DNA of 64,000 bases from an uncultured bacterium. GTDB taxonomy: Bacteria > Bacteroidota > Ignavibacteria > Kapaibacteriales > UBA4661. The DNA is taken from the NCBI GenBank assembly GCA_937899715.1, contig CALCNX010000051.1:1-64000 (forward strand), read 5' to 3'. The stretch's first letter is position 1; each line of letters begins with the position of its first letter. Below, piece by piece: positions 42,109-50,934 of the stretch. The notes beneath the pieces were generated by a model, which saw only the letters and a list, made by a program, of their open reading frames with translations, ran no database searches and was not told the DNA's origin. A program made the position numbers and the translations under genes.

Positions 42109-43413
42109 GTGGTTCGTATCCAAGACCATATCGCAAAAATTTCGTGGACGGCTGCCGATAAGGCGCTGTACCTTGTCTATGGTTTTGTGAATATCATGCA
42201 GAACAACGCCCTGCCACCGCAGGAATTGGGCTTGTACACGCTCTGCAATGCGCTTCAGACCTTCATTTTTGCCATGAGCGACGGTTTTGTATTGCAATCC
42301 ATCATTATTTTCGGAACGGACAAGGAATTGCGCGGGAGTATTAACCGCTTTGCTATTACGTGGCACATCATTATCGTGCTGGGCGCGTCGGCGCTCATCT
42401 TCCTTTTGCAACTGCCGTTTGCATGGCTTCTTCGTGAACCTCGTCTAAGCGCAGTGGCGGCATATTTACCGATATTTTGTTTGCTTGGTATTCCGCGAAC
42501 ACTGTGCTTGAAATATCTCACCCGCGATGTGCAAGCACGAGCAATATTCACTATCAACGTTGTATGGATTGGAACGATGTGCTTACTCACCGCATGGATG
42601 CTGACCATGCATCGTTTGGTCACCTTTGAAGCCATGTTCACTATTGCCGCAGTCGGCATGGCAGCAAGTTCTCTCACGGCACTGTGGATTACACGGAGAC
42701 AACTATCATTTGAGGGCGCAAAGAACATGACGCAACGCGAGTTTTTTCATGCCGGAGCATATCAGGGCACTGCCAGTATGCTTGGCAATACCGTCCGTCA
42801 ACTTGACGTAACCGTGTTGCAATTTTTCTTTGGCACTGCAACGGTCGGTGTTTATCAATCAGCAAAAACACTTTTTCGCTTTTTTGATGAAGGCTTTAGC
42901 GCCATCACGAGCCTTGTCTATCCTGCTACGGTGCGGCTTGTTCATGAAGACCGCCAAACGGAACTTGTGACAATGCTCTCCAAAATGCTCTCCTTCAGTC
43001 TCGTGGCGACGCTTGCCGTGGTGTTACTTACAGAGCTAAGTATTGCAGAGTATGTTATCTCCCGTCTGCTTTCGCCGAAGTATGCTGCTGCTATTGGATA
43101 CTTTCGCCTTCTCGCCTTTGCAGCTCCGGCAATGCCTTTCGTAGCACTTCTACCTGTTCTTCTGGCGTTTGGAGAGATGCGGCGATTGCTGGTGTTTATT
43201 ATTGTGGCTGTTGTGGCAGGCTTGACGACACTTGTTGGTGTTGGATATTTGCAATTACCAACCCTAGCGCCACTTGGCTTTGTGATTTATACCATTACGC
43301 TGGGCGTATTAGTCTTCAGTTTCGTTCGTTCGCGTCTGCACTTTCCTTTGCGTCTCTTGTGGAGGGCAGTGCCGGATACGCTGGATTTTTTTGGTTTCCT
43401 AAAGTCAAAATAA
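42109..43413 (+). CDS. Polysaccharide flippase (MOP superfamily, Wzx-like)
   Basis: A 434-residue polytopic membrane protein with about 12 predicted helices arranged in two halves, as in O-antigen/teichoic-acid flippases of the MOP superfamily. Conserved features include the early GLYTLCNALQTFIFAMSDGFVLQSI region, the QLDVTVLQFFFGTATVGVYQSAKTLFRFFDEGF segment at the start of the second half (in parts: QLDVTVLQFFFG, GVYQSAKTLFR) and repeated charged loops. It would turn lipid-linked sugars across the inner membrane. It starts at GTG 42109; no better start is in frame. It follows the GT9 gene and precedes an outer-membrane barrel gene by 13 bases, a plausible envelope operon. Confidence 0.87.
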   Translation: MVRIQDHIAKISWTAADKALYLVYGFVNIMQNNALPPQELGLYTLCNALQTFIFAMSDGFVLQSIIIFGTDKELRGSINRFAITWHIIIVLGASALIFLLQLPFAWLLREPRLSAVAAYLPIFCLLGIPRTLCLKYLTRDVQARAIFTINVVWIGTMCLLTAWMLTMHRLVTFEAMFTIAAVGMAASSLTALWITRRQLSFEGAKNMTQREFFHAGAYQGTASMLGNTVRQLDVTVLQFFFGTATVGVYQSAKTLFRFFDEGFSAITSLVYPATVRLVHEDRQTELVTMLSKMLSFSLVATLAVVLLTELSIAEYVISRLLSPKYAAAIGYFRLLAFAAPAMPFVALLPVLLAFGEMRRLLVFIIVAVVAGLTTLVGVGYLQLPTLAPLGFVIYTITLGVLVFSFVRSRLHFPLRLLWRAVPDTLDFFGFLKSK

Positions 43414-43426
43414 ATAGTCGCATCGA

Positions 43427-44614
43427 ATGAAAAACCTCATATTGAAGCGCTTTGCAGCAGTTATTCTTCTTATACTCTTGGGTATTGCTTCTTTTGCAGA
43501 CCTTCAGCTTTTCGCACAAGAAACCTTCACCACTGCCACCATCACCACTCGCACAGGATGGCGCGTTCTGCCGGTGCCGGGTTATGCACCGGAAACGTTA
43601 CTTTCTCTTACTGTTGGCGGTCTCTACTATTTCTCTCAGCCCGACGGCGACTCGACCAATCGCTTGAATCAGATTTTTGGCGGTGTGCAGTACACCTTGC
43701 GGAATCAATTTGTGGCAAGTGTTTTACCGGAACTCTATTTCAACCACGAAAATATCCGTCTTTTCGGGCAGTTTGAAGTCTCACGGTATCCCGATTATTT
43801 CTACGGTGTCGGTAATGATATGCCGGAGTCGAATCGTGAGCCATTCACTATTTTTCGTGCTGCAGCCATTGGCAGTATGTGGTTTAGTCTGAACGGTCAG
43901 GGCATCAGAAATGGTGTTAATGTCGGTATGTATTTTGATTTTGATTATCAAAATGTTATCGAACGCCAGCCGGGCGGCTTGCTTGACCGCACAGGAGCGG
44001 ACTCCATCGTGGGGCGCAATGGCGGTTTGCTTGCGGGCTTGGGCTTGTCACTGAATTACGACAAGCGGGACAGGACTGTTTCGGCTCGCACGGGTGAGTT
44101 TGTGGATATGCGCCTCGTGACCTATTCGCATTTGTTGGGTAGCAACTTTGAAGGATGGCGCGGGACGCTGGATGTGCGTAAGTACTGGACGTTTAACACT
44201 CCAACGGCAGAATCAGAAGGCTTTGCAAACACCCTTGCTGTTCAATTGTACGCCGATGCTATGACAAGCGGTATTCCATTTTTCCGCATGGGTTTTTTGG
44301 GCACAACCATTAACGGAGCCGCACTGGAACGGGGTTACTACGGCGGGCGCTTTCGTGACAAAACATTGGGACTTGTACAAGCGGAATACCGTTTTCCTAT
44401 TTGGTGGCGGTTTGGTGGTGTTGTTTTTGCAGCGACAGGTAATGTTGCCTCTACGCCCTCAGCATTCGACTTCACAACGCTGAAGTATAGCATTGGAGCG
44501 GGCTTGCGTTTTGCGCTTGTGCCCGAAGAGCGTATCAATCTTCGGATAGATTTCGGATATGGCTTTGCCACACAGACATTGTATCCATATGTGTCTTTCA
44601 CCGAAGCATTTTAA
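43427..44614 (+). CDS. Outer-membrane beta-barrel of the Omp85/D15 type, without POTRA domains
   Basis: A 395-residue outer-membrane protein. A signal peptide (residues about 1-30, ending LQLFAQ) is followed by alternating amphipathic strands throughout, typical of a 16-strand barrel. The C-terminal part has the D15/BamA-like motif order: GGRFRDKTLGLVQAEYRFPI, where an RxF-type loop-6 motif (GRFRDK) would lie, then SIGAGLRFALVPEERINLRIDFGYGF and the terminal aromatic SFTEAF. There is no room for periplasmic POTRA repeats, unlike BamA or TamA, so it is probably a stand-alone barrel such as a translocator or lipid/polysaccharide channel. Its gene follows the flippase gene by 13 bases. Confidence 0.85.
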   Translation: MKNLILKRFAAVILLILLGIASFADLQLFAQETFTTATITTRTGWRVLPVPGYAPETLLSLTVGGLYYFSQPDGDSTNRLNQIFGGVQYTLRNQFVASVLPELYFNHENIRLFGQFEVSRYPDYFYGVGNDMPESNREPFTIFRAAAIGSMWFSLNGQGIRNGVNVGMYFDFDYQNVIERQPGGLLDRTGADSIVGRNGGLLAGLGLSLNYDKRDRTVSARTGEFVDMRLVTYSHLLGSNFEGWRGTLDVRKYWTFNTPTAESEGFANTLAVQLYADAMTSGIPFFRMGFLGTTINGAALERGYYGGRFRDKTLGLVQAEYRFPIWWRFGGVVFAATGNVASTPSAFDFTTLKYSIGAGLRFALVPEERINLRIDFGYGFATQTLYPYVSFTEAF

Positions 44615-44836
44615 GTTATTTCTTCCCAATAAAACCGTTTGCCGTTTTCTTTCGTATTGGTTAGAAAGAATGTCATACTCGTAGATGCAGAAAGATGCTT
44701 GTTACAATACGAAAATGTATTGAGCACTTGATATACCAAAACGAGTAGTGTACCAATAGTCGGCAAATTTTAATGTAGATTTGTAAAACACGTCGTTACG
44801 TTGTTCACTTGCTTTGCAAATCATTATGAAATTTAT

Positions 44837-45997
44837 ATGGCTGACAGTATAGACTTCTATCACAATCTCACACCCATTAGCGATTTTCTTGCTATCAGTG
44901 AGGCAAGGAATTATGCGGTATTGCCAGAGGATTGGTACATTATCATAACGGATGTGGTCAATTCCACCGAAGCTATTGAGAATGGAAAGTATAAAGATGT
45001 CAATACCGCCGGAGGACTTGCAGCAATGGCTGTTGCGAATGCGCTCGGCAATCTTGATTTTCCCTTTGTCTTTGGCGGCGACGGCGTTACGATGCTCCTT
45101 CATCATTCATATCTGCCCGTAGCGCGAGACGTACTTGCCAGCACCCGAACCATCTGCAAAGAGATGTTCGCGCTGGATTTACGAGTTGGATTCGTACCTA
45201 TGTCTTTGCTCACCGAAGGCGGGCATGAGTTGAGGGTACTGAAGTTGGGCGTATCCGAGGCTTTGTATCAAGCTATGCTCATCGGTTCGGGTGTTGAGGC
45301 GGCTGAAGCATTGATAAAAAATCCTTCTGCGGAGCAAGAATTTTTGCTACCGAAAGAATATACCCCGCAGCAAGAGGCTGATTTTTCGGGCTTTGTTTGC
45401 AATTGGTTGGATATTCCCAGCCCCAAAGGCGAAACCGTAAGTCTTATTGTCAAAACCCTCAACCAACCAAACAACGGTACAGAGCCATGTTTGCGAGATA
45501 TTCTACGCGAAATATGGCGCATTTGCGGCTCAGAAGCAGAGCATCATCCGCTTTCAGTGCAGAATCTCGCTGTCACGGCAAACGTGCAAGCGGCAGAGCG
45601 CAATGCAAGTATCAATCATCATCGGCGGAAAGACTTGCGCTACTGGCTTGCCTACGCTGGTTTTGCCGTTCAAAACCTCATTGTACGGCTTTTACCGCGC
45701 CGAAATGCTGAGGCAATCCGCAGTGGTATTATCGCTCATGCTGATATTCAGAAGTTCGATGGTTCGCTCAAAATGGTGATTGCTTGTACGCCGGAAAACA
45801 GACGTAATCTTGTTGAATATTTTGAATCTCGACGTAAGGCAGGCGCAATCGTCTATGGCATTCACATTGCCGACCGTGCACTGATGACGTGTTTTCTGCA
45901 ATCGGCAACATCTCATATTCACTTTATTGATACGGCGAACGGCGGCTATGCTCTAGCGGCAAAACAACTCAAGCAACAACTCAAAGAACTTCAATAA
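44837..45997 (+). CDS. DUF3095 family protein (nucleotide-cyclase-like)
   Basis: A 386-residue soluble protein of the DUF3095 family. The N-terminal half resembles the nucleotide cyclase fold: WYIIITDVVNSTEAIENG with a metal-site-like Asp, and FPFVFGGDGVTMLL, similar to the GGDG/GGDD turn of cyclases. The second half contains a second related unit (RSGIIAHADIQKFDGSLKMVIACTP, in parts). Family members are annotated as uncharacterised or adenylate-cyclase-like; activity is unproven. ATG at 44837 begins MADSIDFYHNL, the conserved start; the frame is open 12 codons further upstream. A TAGATTTG element lies 54 bases before the start without a clear TTG partner. Stands alone. Confidence 0.85.
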   Translation: MADSIDFYHNLTPISDFLAISEARNYAVLPEDWYIIITDVVNSTEAIENGKYKDVNTAGGLAAMAVANALGNLDFPFVFGGDGVTMLLHHSYLPVARDVLASTRTICKEMFALDLRVGFVPMSLLTEGGHELRVLKLGVSEALYQAMLIGSGVEAAEALIKNPSAEQEFLLPKEYTPQQEADFSGFVCNWLDIPSPKGETVSLIVKTLNQPNNGTEPCLRDILREIWRICGSEAEHHPLSVQNLAVTANVQAAERNASINHHRRKDLRYWLAYAGFAVQNLIVRLLPRRNAEAIRSGIIAHADIQKFDGSLKMVIACTPENRRNLVEYFESRRKAGAIVYGIHIADRALMTCFLQSATSHIHFIDTANGGYALAAKQLKQQLKELQ

Positions 45998-46177
45998 CTC
46001 TGAAGAGCTTCCATAGATGATTTCTCTTGGTTGTACTACTATTTCTCCTCGAACGCACTATTTTTGACGTTGGTGCGTCTGACCTCAAGCAACGCTTCAT
46101 TCTTGAGATTGCATAGAATAGCAATGCTCGGTTTTAAGCATTGAGTGTCAAATTTTTTTACTTAAATCTTTACAACC

Positions 46178-46765
46178 ATGAAGAAGTTTTTGAAGTACTT
46201 TTTGGTAGTTATCGGGGTTATTGTTCTGATTCCGTTGTCAATTTGGGGACTGATGGCTGTTGGCGTTGATATTTCTCCGTTTTTCAACTATATCAACAAA
46301 TTCCAAGATAAAGCGAAACGCCCAAGCCCCGGAGCGACTATTGAAGCCCGCTTTGGCGAAGCAACCGTCCGCATCAATTACAGCCAACCAGCAAAGAAAA
46401 ATCGTGAAGTTTTCGGAAAACTTGTTCCCTACGGCGAAGTTTGGCGCACGGGCGCGAATGAGGCAACCAATATCTCGCTCGACAAAGCGCTCAATGTCGC
46501 CGGAAAAATACTTCCAGCAGGGAAATATGAGCTTTTCACGATTCCCCGCGCCGATAAATGGACGATTATTTTCAATAGTAAATCCGATCAATGGGGCGCA
46601 TTTTTCTACGACGAAAAAAGCGATGTCTTGCGAGTAGATGTTCCTTCAGGCAGCAATGACAGCACCTTAGAACAACTCATTCTTGCATTTGAAACCACGC
46701 CTGAAACAGGCTTGACAATCGCATGGGATAAAACGAAGGTATTTGTTCCCATCAAAGCGCAGTAA
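46178..46765 (+). CDS. DUF2911 family membrane-anchored protein
   Basis: A 195-residue protein with one N-terminal membrane helix (about 6-30) and an exported DUF2911 domain. Family motifs are clear: ATVRINYSQPAKKNREVFGKLVPYGEVWRTGANEAT (in parts: VRINYSQPAKK, EVWRTGANEAT), LPAGKYELFTIP and WTIIFN, then FETTPETGLTIAWDKTKV near the end. DUF2911 is common in Bacteroidota; no function is established. It lies 65 bases before the sigma-factor gene, so it might be a member or target of that regulon (inference). The 180 bases before it hold no feature that I can support. Confidence 0.88.
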   Translation: MKKFLKYFLVVIGVIVLIPLSIWGLMAVGVDISPFFNYINKFQDKAKRPSPGATIEARFGEATVRINYSQPAKKNREVFGKLVPYGEVWRTGANEATNISLDKALNVAGKILPAGKYELFTIPRADKWTIIFNSKSDQWGAFFYDEKSDVLRVDVPSGSNDSTLEQLILAFETTPETGLTIAWDKTKVFVPIKAQ

Positions 46766-46830
46766 CGTTTTGTTTGGTACAATCCTCCCGTCGAATACAT
46801 TTGTTTTTCCTCATCGGTCAGAGGCACGTT

Positions 46831-47415
46831 TTGACGAATCAATATAGCAATCAAGGACGAGACGACGAAAAGGCACTCATGCAACGTATCGCCATAGGCG
46901 ACGAAGCAGCCTTTGAGGCGCTCTATGACCGTTATTCACGGCTCTTATACAGTCTTTTGCTTTCGGTGGTGAAACACCCACCGGAAGCACAAGATATGTT
47001 GCAAGAGGTCTTTTTACATATTTGGCGGCAAGCAAAAAATTTCGATGCGGGGCGTGGAAATGTTTACTCGTGGCTTATCACGATGACTCGTAACCGCGCC
47101 ATTGACCGCATTCGCTCCAAGGGATTTCGTGAACGACAGCAAGAGACGCATGACGACGACACAGTTCTCATGCTTCCCGATAGCACCTTATCGCCTTTGG
47201 ATAGTATTACAGCAATGGAGCAGCGTGAGCGCGTCCAAGAAGCACTGGCGCAAATACCGCCCGAACAGCGCGATGCCCTCGTACTGGCATATTTTCAGGG
47301 CTATACGCAAGCGGAAATTGCCGACCTCCTTAAAATACCGCTTGGCACTATCAAAACCCGCATGAGACAAGGCTTACTTAAACTTTCAGCACTTTTGCAA
47401 TCCGCAATACTATGA
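46831..47415 (+). CDS. ECF-family RNA polymerase sigma factor
   Basis: A sigma-70 family factor of the ECF group with region 2 (ALYDRYSRLLYSLLLSVV ... DMLQEVFLHIWRQAKNFD ... NRAIDRIRSK) and region 4 (IPPEQRDALVLAYFQGYTQAEIADLLKIPLGTIKTRMRQGL, in parts) joined by an acidic linker. It should direct transcription of an envelope- or oxidative-stress regulon. The start is uncertain: TTG at 46831 gives a 194-residue protein with a normal N-terminus, while ATG at 46879 would cut into region 2. The 3' end overlaps the next gene by 4 bases (ATGA), the usual arrangement for a sigma factor and its anti-sigma factor. Confidence 0.92.
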   Translation: MTNQYSNQGRDDEKALMQRIAIGDEAAFEALYDRYSRLLYSLLLSVVKHPPEAQDMLQEVFLHIWRQAKNFDAGRGNVYSWLITMTRNRAIDRIRSKGFRERQQETHDDDTVLMLPDSTLSPLDSITAMEQRERVQEALAQIPPEQRDALVLAYFQGYTQAEIADLLKIPLGTIKTRMRQGLLKLSALLQSAIL

Positions 47416-48143
47416 ACACCTCCGCCCCCAACACCTCGCAAATAGCTTCCACCGACTATTCCCTTGCGGATATTTTGCTGGAAGAAGCAGCTTCACTAGC
47501 ACTTGGTGCTTTATCACGCGAAGATGCACAACGTATTCGCCGCGAACTTATGCAGGCTTCTGCTGAAATTCACCACGAATATCGTGCGATGGCTCAGGCA
47601 GCACAACTCCTTCCTGCGTCGCTTGCACTCGTAGAGCCACCGACAAACCTCAAAGAACGCATTCTATCTCGTCTTCACAGTGCAGAACCCGCCATAGCTG
47701 CCCCCACACCAACCCACGAGCACCACGAAGAATTTATTCCACAGTACGACGCGCAAGGAGCAGGTTTCTACGCACTTTCTAGCGATGAGGGCGAATGGCT
47801 ACCGCATCCTGTGAAAGGTATTGCCGTGAAGCCGCTTGCAACCGATAAAGAACGTGGATATGCGACGATTCTGATGCGTCTGGATGCAGGTGTGAACTTT
47901 CCTTCGCACAGCCACGAGGGCGCGGAGCAATGCTACATCGTTTCGGGAGATGTTCGTGTGCGTGGGCAACGCTTGGCACAGGGCAGTTTCTTCAGCACAG
48001 CAGCGTACGCTAATCATGGCGATATTTCCACCACGCAAGGCGCAACAGTGCTGCTTGTGGTGGCAATGGAAGATTATCGAAAATCAGCGTGGAAAGTTGG
48101 GCTAAAAGCGGTACAACAACGCTTTACACGGATGTTTTCATAG
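47412..48143 (+). CDS. ChrR-like anti-sigma factor with cupin domain
   Basis: A 243-residue soluble protein that probably holds the upstream sigma factor inactive. The N-terminal part (about 1-95) is helical like an anti-sigma domain; the C-terminal part (about 120-225) is a ChrR-type cupin with metal-site residues FPSHSHEGAEQCYIVSGDV and AYANHGD. In Rhodobacter ChrR both domains bind zinc and sense singlet oxygen. Here the N-terminal domain has no cysteines (only LALGALSREDA and EIHHEYRAMA), so the classical zinc-anti-sigma His-x3-Cys-x2-Cys motif is missing. Sensing would then rest on the cupin. It overlaps the sigma gene by 4 bases and converges with the SMP-30-like gene. Confidence 0.87.
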   Translation: MNTSAPNTSQIASTDYSLADILLEEAASLALGALSREDAQRIRRELMQASAEIHHEYRAMAQAAQLLPASLALVEPPTNLKERILSRLHSAEPAIAAPTPTHEHHEEFIPQYDAQGAGFYALSSDEGEWLPHPVKGIAVKPLATDKERGYATILMRLDAGVNFPSHSHEGAEQCYIVSGDVRVRGQRLAQGSFFSTAAYANHGDISTTQGATVLLVVAMEDYRKSAWKVGLKAVQQRFTRMFS

Positions 48144-48162
48144 CCTCCGCGACATAACGCTT

Positions 48163-49068
48163 TTACTGTTTCCCCGCAATTTTTACCCGTACCGTCTCCA
48201 CACAACGACGGTCTTGGAGCGTCACGTACAAAGTTTTGCCGTCTTTCCCGCCAAAGGTAAGGTTACTGCAATCTTTTCCTTTGAGCACAATTTCACGCAG
48301 AAGTTTTCCATTCGGCGCAAAGACCGCAATCATGCCCTTCCCGTAGCGCGTCACATACAGGTTTCCCGCGTTATCGCATTTCATGCCGTCTAATCCAAAA
48401 TCATTGAACGACGTAAACAAACGCTTTTGGGAGATATTGCCTTGTTTGTCTAAGCGGTACGCCCATATACGGCGCTGAAGGCTTTCATTCACATAGAGCG
48501 TGGTCTCGTCGGGGCTGTACGCGATTCCGTTACTTGTTCCCATCGCACTGTCAAGCAGCACTGCTTTGCCCGTCATGCCGTCCTTGCTCATATCAATACG
48601 CCACAGTTTTCCCGTCGAGTCTTTCCAACTTGGGTCGGAAGCAAAGAGCAAACCTTGCGCGGTAAGACATAAGTCGTTAGGCTGATGAAAACGCTCGGAG
48701 TGTACCAACTCACGAAATTCTTTGGTTGCTGTGTCCAGAAGCAAGATATTATGCGCTTTGTAATCGGCAATAAAAATTTCACCCCGCTTGCCCATGCGAA
48801 GACTATTCCCAATGCTCCCCTGCGGAAGCGTTGCGTAGCGCTCTACCTCAGCCTTGCCACCTTCCTTCAATCCTTCGGTTTTGACCAAACCAATTGTGCC
48901 GTCGCGCTCAAAATTGACAACAAACAAGCGTCCCCGCCCATCCACAACGGGACCTTCACAGTTCCGTGTGAATAATTGCTCGGCGGTAAGGTCGCGCGTG
49001 GCTGGCGCTTGACCGAAGGCAGTGGCGACACTCAGCAGAAATGCCGCGAAGAGAAGAGTATAGTGCAT
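48163..49068 (-). CDS. Secreted SMP-30/gluconolactonase-like beta-propeller protein
   Basis: A 301-residue exported protein with a signal peptide (MHYTLLFAAFLLSVATAFGQ) and a six-bladed propeller of the SMP-30/gluconolactonase/LRE type. The metal-site positions seem present: NCEGPVVDGRGRLFVVNF (Glu), HQPNDLCLTAQGLLFASDPSW (Asn) and GTSNGIAYSPDETTLYVNES (Asn, Asp), with FNDFGLDGMKCDNAGNLYVTRYG near the end. It may hydrolyse a sugar lactone in the periplasm, but the substrate is unknown. ATG at 49068 marks the signal peptide; the frame is open 12 codons further. It starts 4 bases after the stop of the TPR gene on the same strand, so the two are co-transcribed. Confidence 0.87.
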   Translation of the reverse strand: MHYTLLFAAFLLSVATAFGQAPATRDLTAEQLFTRNCEGPVVDGRGRLFVVNFERDGTIGLVKTEGLKEGGKAEVERYATLPQGSIGNSLRMGKRGEIFIADYKAHNILLLDTATKEFRELVHSERFHQPNDLCLTAQGLLFASDPSWKDSTGKLWRIDMSKDGMTGKAVLLDSAMGTSNGIAYSPDETTLYVNESLQRRIWAYRLDKQGNISQKRLFTSFNDFGLDGMKCDNAGNLYVTRYGKGMIAVFAPNGKLLREIVLKGKDCSNLTFGGKDGKTLYVTLQDRRCVETVRVKIAGKQ

Positions 49069-49072
49069 AGTA

Positions 49073-50713
49073 TCAGTATTTAAGCAAAGTAACATCGCGT
49101 TCAATCAAAAACGCAAGCGGTTCTTGGAAGTCGTAATCACTGAATGCTTTCGCTTTATCAAGATATGCACGTGATTTTTCGCGGTTCCCTTGTGCATTGT
49201 AAATTTCGGAAATGCGGAAATAACTCCATGGCATAAACCAGCGTTCGCGCTCCGGCTGGAGTTCGACGGCTTTGAGGTAGTACGGAATGGCTTCCTGTGC
49301 ACGTTGCTGCCCGCGATACGCCTCGCCCATGTAGTAGCAGGCTTCGGCGCGAAGTTCTTTAGAAAGTGCGTTATTGTCAGCAAGCGGCTTCAGGAATGGC
49401 TCCACTTCTGCCCAGCGTGAAGACTCCGCACAGTTCACACCCTTGATGAGCTGAATTTCATTCGCATCCAACGGCGTTTTAATCCGCTCTTTTGCTTTGC
49501 GAATGGCATACTTATCTTCCGGTTCAAAAGGTGCTACTTCAAGGCATTTTTGATAGCCTTTCACCGCTTCGGCGCGTTGACCCGTCATCTCGTAAATCAG
49601 CGATAAGCGGTAGAATGCAATACCGCGAAATGAGCGTTCAAAGCGGGCTTTGAAGTATTTTTGGAAACAAGGCTTTGACTTTTCAAAATCGTTCAGACGG
49701 AAATAGGACTCACCCATACGGTAGTTTGCCAGCGTGGTGAAGGTGCGGAAATTGGTGTCCGCCAGACGAATAAGTTTCCCGTAAAAATCATTCGCATAAG
49801 TCATTTTCTTGAGGAAAGTCTGAACGTTCCCCATTGTGTAGAGTGTGGGGATATTATTCGGATATTTTTCGAGCAAATCCTGCAAATGCTTGAAGCCTTT
49901 ACCATAGTCCTTATTGAAATAAACTTCAATAAATGACAAAAAAACCTTTGCATCGTTGCGAGAAAAGAGAGATTTTTCTGCAGCAATCCCGACTTCACGC
50001 AAGCCCTGCTCACGGTCGCCCTTCAAACCCGCGAAATTTGCCGCAAACCGCACGGTGCTTGGCATGACAGCAATGCCGAAGTGAAACACACCCATACCCA
50101 AGTATGCGTCGTATTGCTTAGGGTCGCGCTTGAGCGATTCGCTTAGATAATTGTAGCACGAACGCCCGTCCAACGTAGCCTTTACAAGATTTTCTGCACG
50201 GAAATTCGCTACCGCACGAAAACCGTAAACTGCACCGATGATAGTCCGTGCATAGTTATTATCGGGGTTTGCTTTGAGCGCCTCTTCGGCAACAGTGATA
50301 GATTTATCACACGCAGCAATAAATTTTTTGAAATCGGGTTCGCTGTAATCGAAGAGATAGCGCCAGAGAAAGATTTGCGAGCGAAAAAAATAACCCGTCG
50401 GGTCGGTAGGATATTTTGCGATGAGGTCGTCGTATATGCTCATTGCAACGTCATAGCGCATTGAATAAAATGCGTCAATCCCTGCCAGTATGCGCTCTTT
50501 GATATAGGGGTCATACTCATTAACGCCGGAAAGCCCGATAAAAGGCGGAAGTTCAGGATGCTCAAGATAGCTACGAAGCGGGTTCTCGGAAATGTGCCCT
50601 TCGTGGAGGGGCAATCGGTTGTGGCTGTACGCCGCGCTGGGCGCTACAATCGTGCACAAAAGGCTTACCAACACAACTAGGCAGCCGTAAACACGACGAG
50701 TGGAAAGGGTCAT
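49073..50713 (-). CDS. Exported tetratricopeptide-repeat protein
   Basis: A 546-residue protein with a signal peptide (about 1-28, LVVLVSLLCTIVAPSAA) and helical TPR-type repeats through most of its length. Clear units include the segment around YDVAMSIYDDLIAKYPTDPTGYF, ALKANPDNNYARTIIGAVYGFRAV, KHLQDLLEKYPNNIPTLYTMGNV, and EAIPYYLKAVELQPERERWF followed by a final unit with AQGNREKSRAYLDKAKAF (each given in part). TPR proteins act as scaffolds for protein complexes; this one would sit in the periplasm or on the outer membrane. No lipobox is evident. Its partner is not apparent, though the SMP-30-like gene lies 4 bases downstream in the same unit. Confidence 0.87.
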   Translation of the reverse strand: MTLSTRRVYGCLVVLVSLLCTIVAPSAAYSHNRLPLHEGHISENPLRSYLEHPELPPFIGLSGVNEYDPYIKERILAGIDAFYSMRYDVAMSIYDDLIAKYPTDPTGYFFRSQIFLWRYLFDYSEPDFKKFIAACDKSITVAEEALKANPDNNYARTIIGAVYGFRAVANFRAENLVKATLDGRSCYNYLSESLKRDPKQYDAYLGMGVFHFGIAVMPSTVRFAANFAGLKGDREQGLREVGIAAEKSLFSRNDAKVFLSFIEVYFNKDYGKGFKHLQDLLEKYPNNIPTLYTMGNVQTFLKKMTYANDFYGKLIRLADTNFRTFTTLANYRMGESYFRLNDFEKSKPCFQKYFKARFERSFRGIAFYRLSLIYEMTGQRAEAVKGYQKCLEVAPFEPEDKYAIRKAKERIKTPLDANEIQLIKGVNCAESSRWAEVEPFLKPLADNNALSKELRAEACYYMGEAYRGQQRAQEAIPYYLKAVELQPERERWFMPWSYFRISEIYNAQGNREKSRAYLDKAKAFSDYDFQEPLAFLIERDVTLLKY

Positions 50714-50934
50714 AAATGCGAAAAACGATGGTGAAAATGAAGATGCTTCGAGAACTCTACACGGTCAGACGCTTGTGCGGAAAGCAAGGTTTGACGGCGT
50801 ATGAGGTACGGCGTTGCAACAGATGAATGTACAACCCAAAAAGCAGTGCAAACTTAGCGAAAAAAATGTTCTTGTGAAATCTCGTTTTAGTGTTGGTTCA
50901 ATTTAGCGGCAAACTCTTATAGCATCCGCTTGCG

